DNA of 64,000 bases from assembly GCA_964553925.1 (NCBI GenBank), contig CAZKNR010000128.1, forward strand, positions 1 through 64,000, given 5' to 3'. Source of the stretch: DAISKN01 sp964553925. GTDB lineage: Bacteria > Acidobacteriota > Vicinamibacteria > Marinacidobacterales > SMYC01. The notes below the pieces were generated by a model that saw only the letters and a list, made by a program, of their open reading frames with translations, made no database searches and was not told the origin of the DNA. Shown here piece by piece: positions 8,409-16,534 of this stretch. Position 1 is the stretch's first letter. Each line of letters begins with the position of its first letter. The translations under genes were made by a program, and so were the position numbers.

Positions 8409-9602
8409 CTACGGCTCCAACCAATCGGTAAGGTGGACCAGGGTCCCTCCCTCCGCCTTGCTCAGCTTGACGGCGTTCAAGCCCAGGTGGTTCTCCCCGT
8501 CGAAGTTGATCGGGTGAGACAGGAAGTTCTCGTCCCAATCGTGGATGGTCTCGAGCGACACGAGGAGCTTGAGGCGCGTGAGCTCTGGTCCCGAGCGCTT
8601 CAGCCCTTCGACGAGGACCTCGGCGCGGGAGAGGCCCCAGAGGGCGTAGGTTCCGAAATGCAGGCCTTCGCCGTACTTCTCGATGATTGCCAGCGCCCGT
8701 ACCGCTCCCGGCTCGCTCGAGTCCGGCTCGGGGATGCTCGAAGCGACGATCGCCCCTTCCCAGCCGGCGCCGGCGAGGTCGAACATCACGGGGTCCGCGA
8801 GAATCTGGCTTCCGACGATCTGGGGCTTGTAGCCCTCGATGGCTCCCATGCCCTTCACCAGCGCCGCGGCGCCCTCGGCGATCGTCCAGACGAAGATCAA
8901 TTCGACTCCGTCATCCTTGAACTTTTGGGCGGCGGCCGACAGATCGGAATCGCCCACCTTGTACGTTTGCGCGACCGCGATCTCCTTGCCGGTATTCCGC
9001 AGACCGAGGCGCAGGCCCTCCTGGCCCTCGCGGCCGAAGGCGTCGTCCTGGTAGAGGAGTCCGTACTTCGTGGCCGGGAGATTCTCGGAGGCGTACTTCG
9101 CGAGAATCCTTCCCTCGGTTACGTAGGACGGAAAGGTCGAGAACACGTACGCGTTCATCGGAGACGTCAGAGCCCGGGCGCCGGAGCCGGGATTGATCCA
9201 CGGGAGGAACTCGTTCGCGATGTAATCCTTGACCGCGAGACAATTCGCGGTGCCGCTCCCGCCGAGGATCGCGAACACCTTCTCTACCTCCACCAGCTCC
9301 TTGGCCACCGCGGGAGTCTTCGACGGGTCGTACGCGTCGTCCTTCATGAGAAGGCGCAGCTTTCGTCCGTGGACTCCGCCCTCTTCTTCGTTCACGTAAC
9401 GGAAGTAAGCTTCCATCGCTTTGGCGATGCTCGACAGGTGGGATGCGGGCCCGGTCAAAGGCGCCCAAGTGCCGATTAGAATCTCGTCGTCCGTGACGCC
9501 GACTTCGGTGGCTCCGCAGGAGCCGAGCGCGAGAGCGGTGCTGATTGCGAGAATTAGCGAAGCCCAAGCTGGGCCGGTGGTGTTCTTTGGTTCCATTTTC
9601 AT
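8409..9602 (-). CDS. ABC-type branched-chain amino acid/urea-like substrate-binding lipoprotein
   Basis: The protein is a periplasmic binding protein of the Leu/Ile/Val (type I, Peripla_BP_6) class. After a signal segment with lipobox LALGSC, so probably a lipoprotein, come EILIGTWAPLTGPASHLSSIAKAMEAYF, GRKLRLLMKDDAYDP, FAILGGSGTANCLAV and YGLLYQDDAFGREGQEGL, all typical of family ligand clefts. The chosen start, ATG 9602, gives a normal signal peptide; a start at 9662 would put 20 extra residues before it. No permease or ATPase gene is adjacent, so it is an orphan component whose substrate cannot be told from sequence. Confidence 0.85.
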   Translation of the reverse strand: MKMEPKNTTGPAWASLILAISTALALGSCGATEVGVTDDEILIGTWAPLTGPASHLSSIAKAMEAYFRYVNEEEGGVHGRKLRLLMKDDAYDPSKTPAVAKELVEVEKVFAILGGSGTANCLAVKDYIANEFLPWINPGSGARALTSPMNAYVFSTFPSYVTEGRILAKYASENLPATKYGLLYQDDAFGREGQEGLRLGLRNTGKEIAVAQTYKVGDSDLSAAAQKFKDDGVELIFVWTIAEGAAALVKGMGAIEGYKPQIVGSQILADPVMFDLAGAGWEGAIVASSIPEPDSSEPGAVRALAIIEKYGEGLHFGTYALWGLSRAEVLVEGLKRSGPELTRLKLLVSLETIHDWDENFLSHPINFDGENHLGLNAVKLSKAEGGTLVHLTDWLEP

Positions 9603-9675
9603 ACCGATGGTTGCTGATTGGATTCTGGCGAGGCCCCGATGGGACCTTCCGAAGCGAGCCATCCTAGCACGACAA

Positions 9676-9684
9676 TGATATAAT
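9676..9684 (+). promoter_or_regulatory. Extended -10 promoter
   Basis: TGATATAAT is a consensus -10 hexamer preceded by TGn. It sits about 46 bases before the small zinc-ribbon gene at 9731. No good -35 is present at the usual distance, which fits an extended -10 promoter. Confidence 0.5.
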
Positions 9685-9730
9685 CTTCTCGATTTCCCAC
9701 AGTTTCACCGAACATAAGAGGAACTCGACC

Positions 9731-9925
9731 ATGAGCGACGACTTGGAAGTCGAAGACGACATCTTCCTCGAGGAAGGGGTGCTCTACTGCAGCTGCGGAG
9801 CACCCATCGAAGCCGATGATGCCTCCGGGATGATCGAGCGCGCGTCCGGGCGCGAGTTCGTGACTTGCCCTCAGTGCGACATGAAACACTTCGCCGAGAG
9901 CGGCCGCTTCCGGCTCGACGAATAG
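9731..9925 (+). CDS. Small zinc-ribbon-like acidic protein (64 aa)
   Basis: The 64-residue product starts MSDDLEVEDD, is strongly acidic at the N-terminus, and carries two cysteine pairs, CSC (residues 20-22) and CPQC (46-49), spaced like a zinc ribbon. AGAGGA lies about 8-13 bases before the ATG, and an extended -10 promoter lies further upstream, so it is probably expressed as its own transcript. I do not recognise a named family. The cysteine arrangement suggests metal binding and a small adaptor or regulator role, which is inference. Confidence 0.65.
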   Translation: MSDDLEVEDDIFLEEGVLYCSCGAPIEADDASGMIERASGREFVTCPQCDMKHFAESGRFRLDE

Positions 9926-10056
9926 AGGGCGGTCCGACGGAGGCGGGAGCGCCTCGGTTGCACTCGAGACGCTCCCCGTCTGGGCCCGACGTAGCGCCGG
10001 TCAGCCAAGCGGAAACCAGTAAACGACGGGCTCGGCTTGAGGGAGCCTCCGGAAGA

Positions 10057-10425
10057 CTAGTACGCGGACTCGAACTCGTCGTCGTTATCGTCGGCGAGAC
10101 CGCCCTCGGGCTCTTCGAAGCCGCCCTCCGGAGCCGATTCACCGCCCCAAGAACCGCCCTCGCCACCCGTGGTTTCCCAAGGCGGCGTTGCCGGGGCGGC
10201 CGGAGCCGCAGGTTTTGGAGTGGTAGCGGCCTTCTTGGGCGCAGCCGGCTTGGCTTTCTTCGCGGACTTTGACTTTTTAGCCTTCGCCGTCTTCTTGGCC
10301 GCTTTCTTGGTGGCCTTTTTGGCGGCTTTCTTGCCGGCTTTCTTCGTCGCCTTGCGCTTCGAAGCCTTCTTCGTGGCCTTCCGGGCGGCCTTCTTTTTCG
10401 TGGTCTTTTTCTTTTTCTTTTTCAT
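10057..10425 (-). CDS. Histone H1-like lysine/alanine-rich DNA-binding protein
   Basis: The 122-residue protein begins with seven near-consecutive lysines and then has about 60 residues of KKA/KAT/KKAAK repeats like eukaryotic H1 tails, chlamydial Hc1/Hc2 and AlgP-type proteins. A proline/alanine linker (KPAAPAAPATPP) leads to a glycine-rich acidic tail ending DDNDDEFESAY. A Shine-Dalgarno GGAGG sits about a dozen bases before the ATG. Proteins of this kind bind and compact DNA. The acidic, aromatic tail is unusual and could temper DNA binding or contact partners. It converges on the zinc-ribbon gene, with 131 bases between them. Confidence 0.8.
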   Translation of the reverse strand: MKKKKKKTTKKKAARKATKKASKRKATKKAGKKAAKKATKKAAKKTAKAKKSKSAKKAKPAAPKKAATTPKPAAPAAPATPPWETTGGEGGSWGGESAPEGGFEEPEGGLADDNDDEFESAY

Positions 10426-10460
10426 TTGAGCTGCCTACCTCCATCGAGCGCCGAATCGCT

Positions 10461-10480
10461 TCCGTGACATTCCGTGACAT
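10461..10480. repeat. Tandem 10-bp repeat upstream of the H1-like gene
   Basis: TCCGTGACAT occurs twice in exact tandem, 36-55 bases before the start of the H1-like gene. A 10-base period places both copies on the same face of the helix, which would suit a regulator bound side by side. The remaining intergenic DNA from 10426 to 10691 has no convincing ORF. Confidence 0.5.
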
Positions 10481-10691
10481 TGGCTTTGGAACGGCATCCA
10501 CTGACCCGCGGTCGAGAATAACATTGTCGCTTGTCAACGTCACCTCGGACCACCCGTGAGCCCCCGTTCGTTCTTCGCGTTCGCATTCGCCTCCGAACCC
10601 GGACCGGCGTCTCGATCTGAACCTTCGATTTGTGAGAGTCTTGGCACGATGCATTCATCGAAGTGAGTTCGGGCGGGGATTCTAGTCGGCA

Positions 10692-10721
10692 TTGCGTCGG
10701 GCTGTCAAAGGTGTTTCTAAT
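10692..10721 (+). promoter_or_regulatory. Likely sigma-70 promoter of the menaquinone operon
   Basis: TTGCGT (10692-10697) and TCTAAT (10716-10721) are separated by 18 bases. The start point would be near 10728, giving a leader of about 57 bases before the prenyltransferase ATG at 10785. Both boxes deviate from consensus, so the call is moderate. Confidence 0.45.
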
Positions 10722-10784
10722 AGCCGGGTGCGGCAAATCCGCGAACCCGGCGCGAGCGGAGAAAGAGATACGGAAAGAGCAAAC

Positions 10785-11633
10785 ATGGAGCGAGTCCTCA
10801 CCTACAGCCGGTTCGTGAAGATCGAGCACACGCTCTTCTCGTTCCCGATCCTCCTGAGCGGGGCGCTTCTCGCTCGGGGAGAGCTCTCCCTCCGGACGCT
10901 CCTCCTGATCCTCGCGGCGGGCACCGGCGCGAGGACCGCGGCGCTCGGCTTGAACCGCATTCTCGACCGCGAAATCGATGGGCAGAACCCGCGCACGGAA
11001 AAACGCGAGCTTCCTTCGGGCGCCATGTCGGCGACGGAGGCCTGGGCCGTGACCGGTGCCGGGGTCGCTGTCTTTCTCGCCGCGGCCTGCGGGATTTCGC
11101 CCCGGTGCCTCCTGCTGGCCCCGATTCCCCTCGCGATCTTCCTCATGTATCCGCTTCTCAAGCGCTTCACGATTCTGGCCCATCTCGGGGTCGGCGCGGC
11201 ACTCGCCATGGCGCCGCTCGGCGCCTGGTACGCGGTGCAGCTCGACTTTGGTGATTTCGGGAGCGCCTTGCTGCTCTCCCTTTTCACGCTCTTCTGGGTG
11301 GCCGGGTTCGACATCATTTACGCGACGCTCGACCAGGATTTCGATCGGTCCAAAGGACTCCACTCGCTGCCGTCTCGGCTCGGCAAGGATCGGGCGCTTC
11401 GGGTCTCGGCCGCGTTCCATGCCGCCGCCTTCCTTCTCCTCGGAATCCTGTACCTGCGCGCTCTCGAGGGTCCCCTCGCAGCGCTATTCCTCGGTCTCAT
11501 CGGCGCGCTCCTGAAAGCCGAGCACACCCTCGCGAGCGACGTCGACCTCGCGTTCTTCAAGATCAACGCCGTGGTGGGATTCGCGGTCTTGGGGTTCATC
11601 GCTCTCGGCCTCTATCCTCCCTTCGTGTCCTGA
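10785..11633 (+). CDS. mqnP: UbiA-family prenyltransferase (menaquinone, MqnP-like)
   Basis: The 282-residue polytopic membrane protein of the UbiA superfamily attaches the isoprenoid tail to an aromatic acid. Both aspartate-rich Mg-diphosphate motifs are visible: NRILDREID (57-65) and D-x6-D-Q-D-F-D (176-187). About eight hydrophobic segments follow. The ATG at 10785 gives the typical MERVLTYSRFVKIEHTLFSFP N-terminus; the frame upstream to 10692 is not family-like. It begins an operon with ubiX, mqnE, mqnA and mqnC, so the substrate is most likely 1,4-dihydroxy-6-naphthoate of the futalosine pathway rather than 4-hydroxybenzoate. Confidence 0.88.
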   Translation: MERVLTYSRFVKIEHTLFSFPILLSGALLARGELSLRTLLLILAAGTGARTAALGLNRILDREIDGQNPRTEKRELPSGAMSATEAWAVTGAGVAVFLAAACGISPRCLLLAPIPLAIFLMYPLLKRFTILAHLGVGAALAMAPLGAWYAVQLDFGDFGSALLLSLFTLFWVAGFDIIYATLDQDFDRSKGLHSLPSRLGKDRALRVSAAFHAAAFLLLGILYLRALEGPLAALFLGLIGALLKAEHTLASDVDLAFFKINAVVGFAVLGFIALGLYPPFVS

Positions 11634-12184
11634 TGCGCTACGTCGTCGGAATCACCGGATCCTCGGGGGTCATCTACGGGGTGAAATTTCTCGAGCGTTG
11701 TCCCGGCGAAAAATTCCTCATCGTGTCCGAGTGGGGCCGGCGGGTGCTGGACCACGAGCTCGGTCTCACCGTCGACGATCTCGCGCCCTACGTGAAAGCC
11801 GTCTTCCGCGACGACGACCTCGCGGCTCCTTTTTCCTCGGGCTCCAATCGCCACGATGGCCTCATCCTCCTCCCTTGCAGCGTCTCGACCCTCGGGAAGA
11901 TCGCGAGCGGGATCGCTGACACTCTCGTGACCCGGGCGGCGCAAGTCGCGCTCAAGGAGAGGATGCGCCTGGTCGTTGGTATCCGCGAGACCCCGCTCTC
12001 CTCCATCGCTCTCGAGAACGCGCTGAAGCTCTCGCGGGAGGGCGCCATCGTCATGCCCGTCTCCCCTCCCTGGTACAAGAACCCCGAGTCGATGGACGAC
12101 GTGGTGAACGGATTCGTCGACAAGGTGCTCCCGCTCATCGGGGTCGGAGTCGCCGGCGGCTGGAGATCGGAGGAGATTTCCTGA
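11633..12184 (+). CDS. ubiX: Flavin prenyltransferase UbiX (MqnM role)
   Basis: The 183-residue flavoprotein starts MRYVVGITGSSGVIYG, the FMN-binding Rossmann segment of UbiX/Pad1. It retains ILLPCSVSTLGKIASGIADTLVTRAAQVALKE-type features and MPVSPPWYKNPES near the end. UbiX makes prenylated FMN for a UbiD-type decarboxylase; in the futalosine pathway that partner would be the MqnL decarboxylase, which is not in this window. The start ATG overlaps the preceding stop as TGATG, so it is translationally coupled to the prenyltransferase. Confidence 0.95.
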   Translation: MRYVVGITGSSGVIYGVKFLERCPGEKFLIVSEWGRRVLDHELGLTVDDLAPYVKAVFRDDDLAAPFSSGSNRHDGLILLPCSVSTLGKIASGIADTLVTRAAQVALKERMRLVVGIRETPLSSIALENALKLSREGAIVMPVSPPWYKNPESMDDVVNGFVDKVLPLIGVGVAGGWRSEEIS

Positions 12185-12233
12185 AACTGGCGGCCACCGG
12201 GTGGGTGTGTAAGAATCTCGTTCGAGAGTCCCC

Positions 12234-13331
12234 ATGCCGCTAGCCGTAGAAGACATCGTTTTCCACGACCAGGCCCTGGTCCCGGTTTGGGACAAGGTTC
12301 GGAGTCGGGAACGCCTCGATTTCGACGACGGCCTTGCCGTCCTGAAGAGCTGGGATCTGACCGCCATCGGAAAGATGGCGGACTTCGTCAAGCGCGGCAA
12401 GTCCGGCAACGACGTGTTCTTCGTCATGAACCGGCAGATCAATCCCACGAACCTCTGCGTCCTCGACTGCGTGTTCTGCGACTTTGCCGCGAGACCCGGC
12501 GACGCCCACGCCTACGAGATGACCATCGAAGAGATCCTGGGAAAGCTGACGCCGGAGCTTTCGGAAGTCCACATCGTCGGCGGTCTCCACCCCAAGTGGA
12601 AGTTCGAGCAGTACCTCGGGATCATGGAAGCGATCCACGAGGCCTACCCCACGATCCAGATCAAGGCCTGGACCGCGGTCGAGATCGACTGGTTCGCTCG
12701 TATCGCGAAGTTGGAAGTACCCGAGGTTCTCGAGCGGCTCCAGGAGGCCGGGCTTCAGTCTCTCCCCGGAGGCGGCGCCGAGGTTTTCTCCGAGAGAGTC
12801 CGGGAGGCGACCTTCAAGCACAAGATGGGTGCCGAAAGGTGGCTCGAGATTCACCGCATCGCCCACCGGATGGGGATTCCCTCGAACGCGACGCTCCTCT
12901 ACGGGCACATCGAGACGTACGAGGAGCGGGTCTCTCACATGATGCGGCTGCGAGAGGCGGAGGACGAGAGTCCGGGGTTCCTCTCCTTCATTCCGCTAGC
13001 GCTCCAGCCGGGTGCCACGGGGCTCGCCGAGCGGCAGGCGTCCGCCATCGAGGACCTGCGAACGGTGGCCGCGGCGCGGCTTCTCCTCGACAACTTTCCC
13101 CACATCAAATCCTACTGGATCATGCTCGGCGAAGAGATCGCGTCGGTGGCGCTGAACTTCGGCGCGAGCGATCTCGACGGCACCATCGGCGAGGAGCGCA
13201 TCGCCCACTACGCGCAGGCGAAGAGCGCCGTCGGTCTCGCCCGCGACAAGCTGGTCGAGATGATCCGCGAGGCGGGTAAGCGTCCGGTGGAGCGCGACGC
13301 CCTCTATAACGTCGTTGAAGCCTACGACTAA
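12234..13331 (+). CDS. mqnE: Aminofutalosine synthase MqnE (radical SAM)
   Basis: MqnE joins the enolpyruvyl group of 3-[(1-carboxyvinyl)oxy]benzoate to the adenosyl radical of SAM, giving aminofutalosine. The 365-residue protein has the 4Fe-4S motif C75-x3-C79-x2-C82 (NLCVLDCVFCDF), the family signature VHIVGGLHP, and SLPGGGAEVFSERVR in the second half. It is distinguished from MqnC, two genes downstream, by VHIVGGLHP where MqnC has VLMQGGVNP. It lies 49 bases after ubiX and 5 bases before mqnA. Confidence 0.95.
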   Translation: MPLAVEDIVFHDQALVPVWDKVRSRERLDFDDGLAVLKSWDLTAIGKMADFVKRGKSGNDVFFVMNRQINPTNLCVLDCVFCDFAARPGDAHAYEMTIEEILGKLTPELSEVHIVGGLHPKWKFEQYLGIMEAIHEAYPTIQIKAWTAVEIDWFARIAKLEVPEVLERLQEAGLQSLPGGGAEVFSERVREATFKHKMGAERWLEIHRIAHRMGIPSNATLLYGHIETYEERVSHMMRLREAEDESPGFLSFIPLALQPGATGLAERQASAIEDLRTVAAARLLLDNFPHIKSYWIMLGEEIASVALNFGASDLDGTIGEERIAHYAQAKSAVGLARDKLVEMIREAGKRPVERDALYNVVEAYD

Positions 13332-13336
13332 ACCCC

Positions 13337-14101
13337 ATGCGCTTGGTCGTGGGTCAGATCTCGTACCTGAACAGCCAGCCGTTCTATCCGCTCCTCCTTG
13401 GGGAGCACCGGCTCATCCCCACACCCCCGAGCGAGCTCGGCCGCATGGCGTCCCGGGGCGAGATCGACGCGGGGCTCCTCGCGACCGCCGACTATCTGGT
13501 GAACGCCGAGCGCTACGAGCCGGTGGGCGGGCTCGGGGTCGCGAATCGCGAGGAAGTGCGAAGCATCCTTCTCGCGAGCAAACGGCCGATCGAAGCGCTC
13601 GACGGCGCGCTCGTGGGAATCACCGAAGAGACATCGACTTCGGCGCGGCTCTTGAGGCTCGTCCTCGAAGACCGCTACGCCGTTTGCCCTCGGGCCTACG
13701 TGCGCGGCGCGAGGACCGAGACGGACGCGTTTCTCGTCATCGGAAACGAGGCGTTGAGCCAGAACGTGAGGCCCACCCCCGGCTTCCCCCATCGCTACGA
13801 TCTTGCTTCGGAGTGGTGGGCCTGGACAGGGCTTCCCTTCGTCTTCGCCCTCTGGGCCATCCGCCGATCCCTTCCGGAGAACGTGAAGCGAAGATTTGAA
13901 GATCTCCTCTCTCGCTCGTTCGAGCTCGGCATGTCCCAGGTCGACGAGATCGCGGCGGAGTTCGCGGGGGAGCTCGGCCGCGCCGAAGATCTCGCTTCCT
14001 ATCTGCGGAATTTCCACTACCGGCTCGGACCCGAGGAGATGCGCGGACTCGCGGAGTTCCGGCGCCTGGTGCTCGAGCGCGACCTGCTGAGGCCGATGTG
14101 A
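13337..14101 (+). CDS. mqnA: Chorismate dehydratase MqnA
   Basis: MqnA dehydrates chorismate, the first step of the futalosine route to menaquinone. The 254-residue protein starts MRLVVGQISYLNSQPFYPLL, with the S-Y-L-N-x-x-P motif typical of MqnA, and has the family segments GEIDAGLLATADYL and DLASEWWAWTGLPFVFALW. It has the periplasmic-binding-protein-like fold but no signal peptide, so it is cytoplasmic. It sits between the two radical SAM enzymes of the same pathway; MqnB and MqnD are not encoded here. Confidence 0.95.
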   Translation: MRLVVGQISYLNSQPFYPLLLGEHRLIPTPPSELGRMASRGEIDAGLLATADYLVNAERYEPVGGLGVANREEVRSILLASKRPIEALDGALVGITEETSTSARLLRLVLEDRYAVCPRAYVRGARTETDAFLVIGNEALSQNVRPTPGFPHRYDLASEWWAWTGLPFVFALWAIRRSLPENVKRRFEDLLSRSFELGMSQVDEIAAEFAGELGRAEDLASYLRNFHYRLGPEEMRGLAEFRRLVLERDLLRPM

Positions 14102-14103
14102 CG

Positions 14104-15195
14104 ATGAACTCCACCGCCGATCGCTTTGGCGCCATACGGGAGAAAGTCCGGAGCGAGAGACGGCTCGACCGGGACGAGGGATTATTCCTTCTCGGGGAAG
14201 CACCGCTTCTCGACCTGGGACAGCTCGCGATGGAGGCCAGGAGGCGGCGCTTTCCCGACCCCGTCGTCACCTTCGTCATCGACACCAACCCGAACTACAC
14301 CAATGCCTGCAACGTCGATTGCACGTTCTGCGCTTTCTATCGGCCCCCGGGACACCACGAGGCCTACACCCACACCATCTCCGAGATGATGGAGAAGATC
14401 GATCGGGCGGTCGAGCGCGGCGTCACCACCGTCCTGATGCAGGGAGGGGTCAACCCCGATCTTCCCTTCGATTACTACGTCGAAATGGTCCGGACGGTGA
14501 AGGAAAGATTTCCCGGCGTCACTCCCCACTTCTGGTCCGCCGCCGAGATCGACGGTATGGCCCAGGTCTCGGGCCTGCCGGTCCGGGAGGTGCTGAAGCG
14601 GCTGAAAGAGGCGGGACAGAGCACTCTTCCGGGCGGGGGCGCCGAGATTCTTTCCGAGCGCGTGCGGCGAAAGATCTCCCACAAGAAAGGCATGGGCGCG
14701 AGCTGGCTCGACGTGCACCGCGAGGCCCATTCGCTCGGCTTCCGTTCGACGGCGACGATGATGTACGGCCACGTCGAGACCGACGAGGACGTGGTCGAGC
14801 ACCTCGACGGAATTCGCGCCCTCCAGGACGAATTCCACGGGTTCACCGCTTTCGTCCCCTGGAGCTTCAAGCCGGGCAACACCCCTCTCGAGAAGAAGTA
14901 CCCGCGCCACGCCGGTCCCAACCAGTACCTGCGCATGCTCGCGGCGTCGCGGCTCTACCTCGACAACTTCGATCACGTGCAGGCCTCGTGGTTCTCCGAA
15001 GGAAAGAAGACGGGCCAGGTCGCGCTTCACTGGGGCGCGGACGACTTCGGAGGAACTCTGTTCGAAGAAAACGTCCACAGGGCGACGGGCTTCGTGAACC
15101 AGACCACGACGGACGAAATCAAGATCCTCATTCGAGAAGCCGGCTTCCGCCCCGCCCAAAGAACGACGACCTACGAGATCCTGGAATACTTCTAG
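14104..15195 (+). CDS. mqnC: Cyclic dehypoxanthinyl futalosine synthase MqnC (radical SAM)
   Basis: MqnC converts dehypoxanthine futalosine to its cyclic form. The 363-residue protein carries the cluster motif NACNVDCTFCAF (cysteines about 69, 73 and 76), the diagnostic VLMQGGVNPDLPFDYY, and STLPGGGAEILSERVR. The ATG at 14104 lies just after the mqnA stop; a GTG at 14098 overlapping that stop is an alternative start two codons longer. Together with mqnP, ubiX, mqnE and mqnA it forms most of a menaquinone operon. Confidence 0.95.
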   Translation: MNSTADRFGAIREKVRSERRLDRDEGLFLLGEAPLLDLGQLAMEARRRRFPDPVVTFVIDTNPNYTNACNVDCTFCAFYRPPGHHEAYTHTISEMMEKIDRAVERGVTTVLMQGGVNPDLPFDYYVEMVRTVKERFPGVTPHFWSAAEIDGMAQVSGLPVREVLKRLKEAGQSTLPGGGAEILSERVRRKISHKKGMGASWLDVHREAHSLGFRSTATMMYGHVETDEDVVEHLDGIRALQDEFHGFTAFVPWSFKPGNTPLEKKYPRHAGPNQYLRMLAASRLYLDNFDHVQASWFSEGKKTGQVALHWGADDFGGTLFEENVHRATGFVNQTTTDEIKILIREAGFRPAQRTTTYEILEYF

Positions 15196-15207
15196 GTTTT
15201 TCCGGGT

Positions 15208-16194
15208 TTATTCCGCTTTCAATGGGCGGGTCATTAGCTCCCGCATGACTTCCTCAGGAGTAGTCTCGCCTCGGAGCAGCCGTTCCATCTGAAGGACGAT
15301 CGGCATCTCGACGCCGTGCTCCTTCGCGAGGGCCACCGCCGCGTGAGTGGTTCTGACGCCCTCGGCGACCTGCTCCATCCCCGCAAGGATGTCCTCGAGC
15401 GAGCGGCCCTTTCCGAGCTCGATCCCGACTTGCCGGTTGCGTGAGAGATGGCCGGTGCAGGTGAGCACCAGGTCTCCCATGCCCGCGAGCCCGGCGAGCG
15501 TTTCTCGCCGCCCTCCCATCGTCTCTGCCAGGCGCGAGATTTCGGCGAGCCCCCGGGTCATGAGCGCCGCTTTCGGATTGTGCCCGAGACCGAGGCCGGT
15601 CGCGACCCCGGCCGCGAGGGCGATCACGTTCTTGAGCGCTCCGCCGAGCTCCACGCCGAGGACGTCGTCGTTGGTGTAGATACGGAAGCTCGGTGTCGAG
15701 AAACACGCCTGGATCTCTTTCGCGCCTTCGAGAGCCGCGCACGCGGCGACCAGCGCCGTCGGCTCTCCGAGGGCGACCTCGCGGGCGAAAGTCGGCCCCG
15801 AGAGGACCACGGGGACGGCGCCTTCGAGCGTTTGCGAGATCACCTCGCTCATGCGGAAGTGGGTCGTCTCCTCGAGACCTTTGGTCGCGCTGATGACGCT
15901 CGCGATATCCCGAGCAAAAGGCGCGATCTCGGATGCGATCGGGCGCATGTAGGGCGAGGGCACGGCGAGAACGAGGACTTCGGCGCCGCGAGCGGCCTCC
16001 TCGAGACTCCCGGTCGTCCTCAGGCTCGCGGGGAGCGAGATTCCCGGGAGAAAACGCTCGTTCTCACGGCGCTCGCCGATTGAGCGCCGCACGTCCTCTT
16101 CACGGCACCAGAGGACGACCTCGAGCCCGTTCTCGGAAAGGATTTTGGCGAGAGCGGTTCCCCATCCACCCGCCCCGATGACGGCGATCTTCAC
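15208..16194 (-). CDS. gpsA: NAD(P)+ glycerol-3-phosphate dehydrogenase
   Basis: GpsA reduces dihydroxyacetone phosphate to sn-glycerol-3-phosphate for phospholipid synthesis. From the GTG at 16194 the protein is 328 residues and starts VKIAVIGAGGWGTALAKIL, the Rossmann GxGxxG motif. The catalytic region includes ATKGLE and VLSGPTFAREV, then GVELGGALKNVIALAAG with the catalytic lysine. The frame extends upstream to 16290, but that part is low-complexity and unlike the family. It converges on mqnC with only 12 bases between stops. Confidence 0.96.
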   Translation of the reverse strand: MKIAVIGAGGWGTALAKILSENGLEVVLWCREEDVRRSIGERRENERFLPGISLPASLRTTGSLEEAARGAEVLVLAVPSPYMRPIASEIAPFARDIASVISATKGLEETTHFRMSEVISQTLEGAVPVVLSGPTFAREVALGEPTALVAACAALEGAKEIQACFSTPSFRIYTNDDVLGVELGGALKNVIALAAGVATGLGLGHNPKAALMTRGLAEISRLAETMGGRRETLAGLAGMGDLVLTCTGHLSRNRQVGIELGKGRSLEDILAGMEQVAEGVRTTHAAVALAKEHGVEMPIVLQMERLLRGETTPEEVMRELMTRPLKAE

Positions 16195-16213
16195 GTCTTC
16201 CGGGCTTCCTCCT

Positions 16214-16381
16214 TTACTCCTCGTCGCCGAAGAAGAAGAAATCCCCGCACTGTTTCGAGCAGAACGTGCGCCCGTTACGGTCGGCCGCACATTCGTTGCA
16301 GTAATACTTGAAGCAGATCACGCATTTCTTGATGGTGCGGTCTGGTTCGGTCGCCTCGCAGCGCCAGCACTTGTCGTCCAT
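16214..16381 (-). CDS. Small cysteine-rich zinc-binding protein (55 aa)
   Basis: The 55-residue protein starts at ATG 16381 (MDDKCWRCE) and contains three cysteine pairs plus extra cysteines: CWRC, CVICFKYYCNEC and CSKQC, then an acidic FFFFGDEE tail. The pattern resembles treble-clef or B-box-type zinc fingers. AGAGGA lies about 9 bases before the ATG. It is encoded just upstream of gpsA on the same strand, 19 bases away, so the two may be co-transcribed. No function can be assigned. Confidence 0.65.
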   Translation of the reverse strand: MDDKCWRCEATEPDRTIKKCVICFKYYCNECAADRNGRTFCSKQCGDFFFFGDEE

Positions 16382-16411
16382 GGCTCTCGTCCTCTCGCCA
16401 GGCGGGTGAGT

Positions 16412-16441
16412 TTGACAGCTTTCTAGAAACTCTTCTATCAT
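16412..16441 (+). promoter_or_regulatory. Sigma-70 promoter of tilS operon
   Basis: A consensus TTGACA (16412-16417) is separated by 18 bases from TATCAT (16436-16441). Transcription would begin near 16448 and leave a leader of about 87 bases before tilS at 16535. It lies in the 153-base gap between the divergent zinc-finger and tilS genes. Confidence 0.6.
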
Positions 16442-16534
16442 GATACACTTAGACGGAACTCCAGGCGAGCGCGAGAGCGTCATCCAGAATCGACTCGGTC
16501 CAATTTTGCGCCGAAGGAGTGGTGTCCTCGAGCG

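Noticed and set aside
9940..9955. GAGGCG-GGAG-CGCCTC hairpin after the zinc-ribbon gene as a terminator
   Set aside because: The stem is only 6 bp and no T-run follows in either direction; it may be incidental in GC-rich DNA.
12234..15195. Treating the two radical SAM genes as F420 (CofG/CofH) enzymes
   Set aside because: They resemble CofH distantly, but VHIVGGLHP and VLMQGGVNP, plus mqnA between them and ubiX/prenyltransferase upstream, identify MqnE and MqnC.
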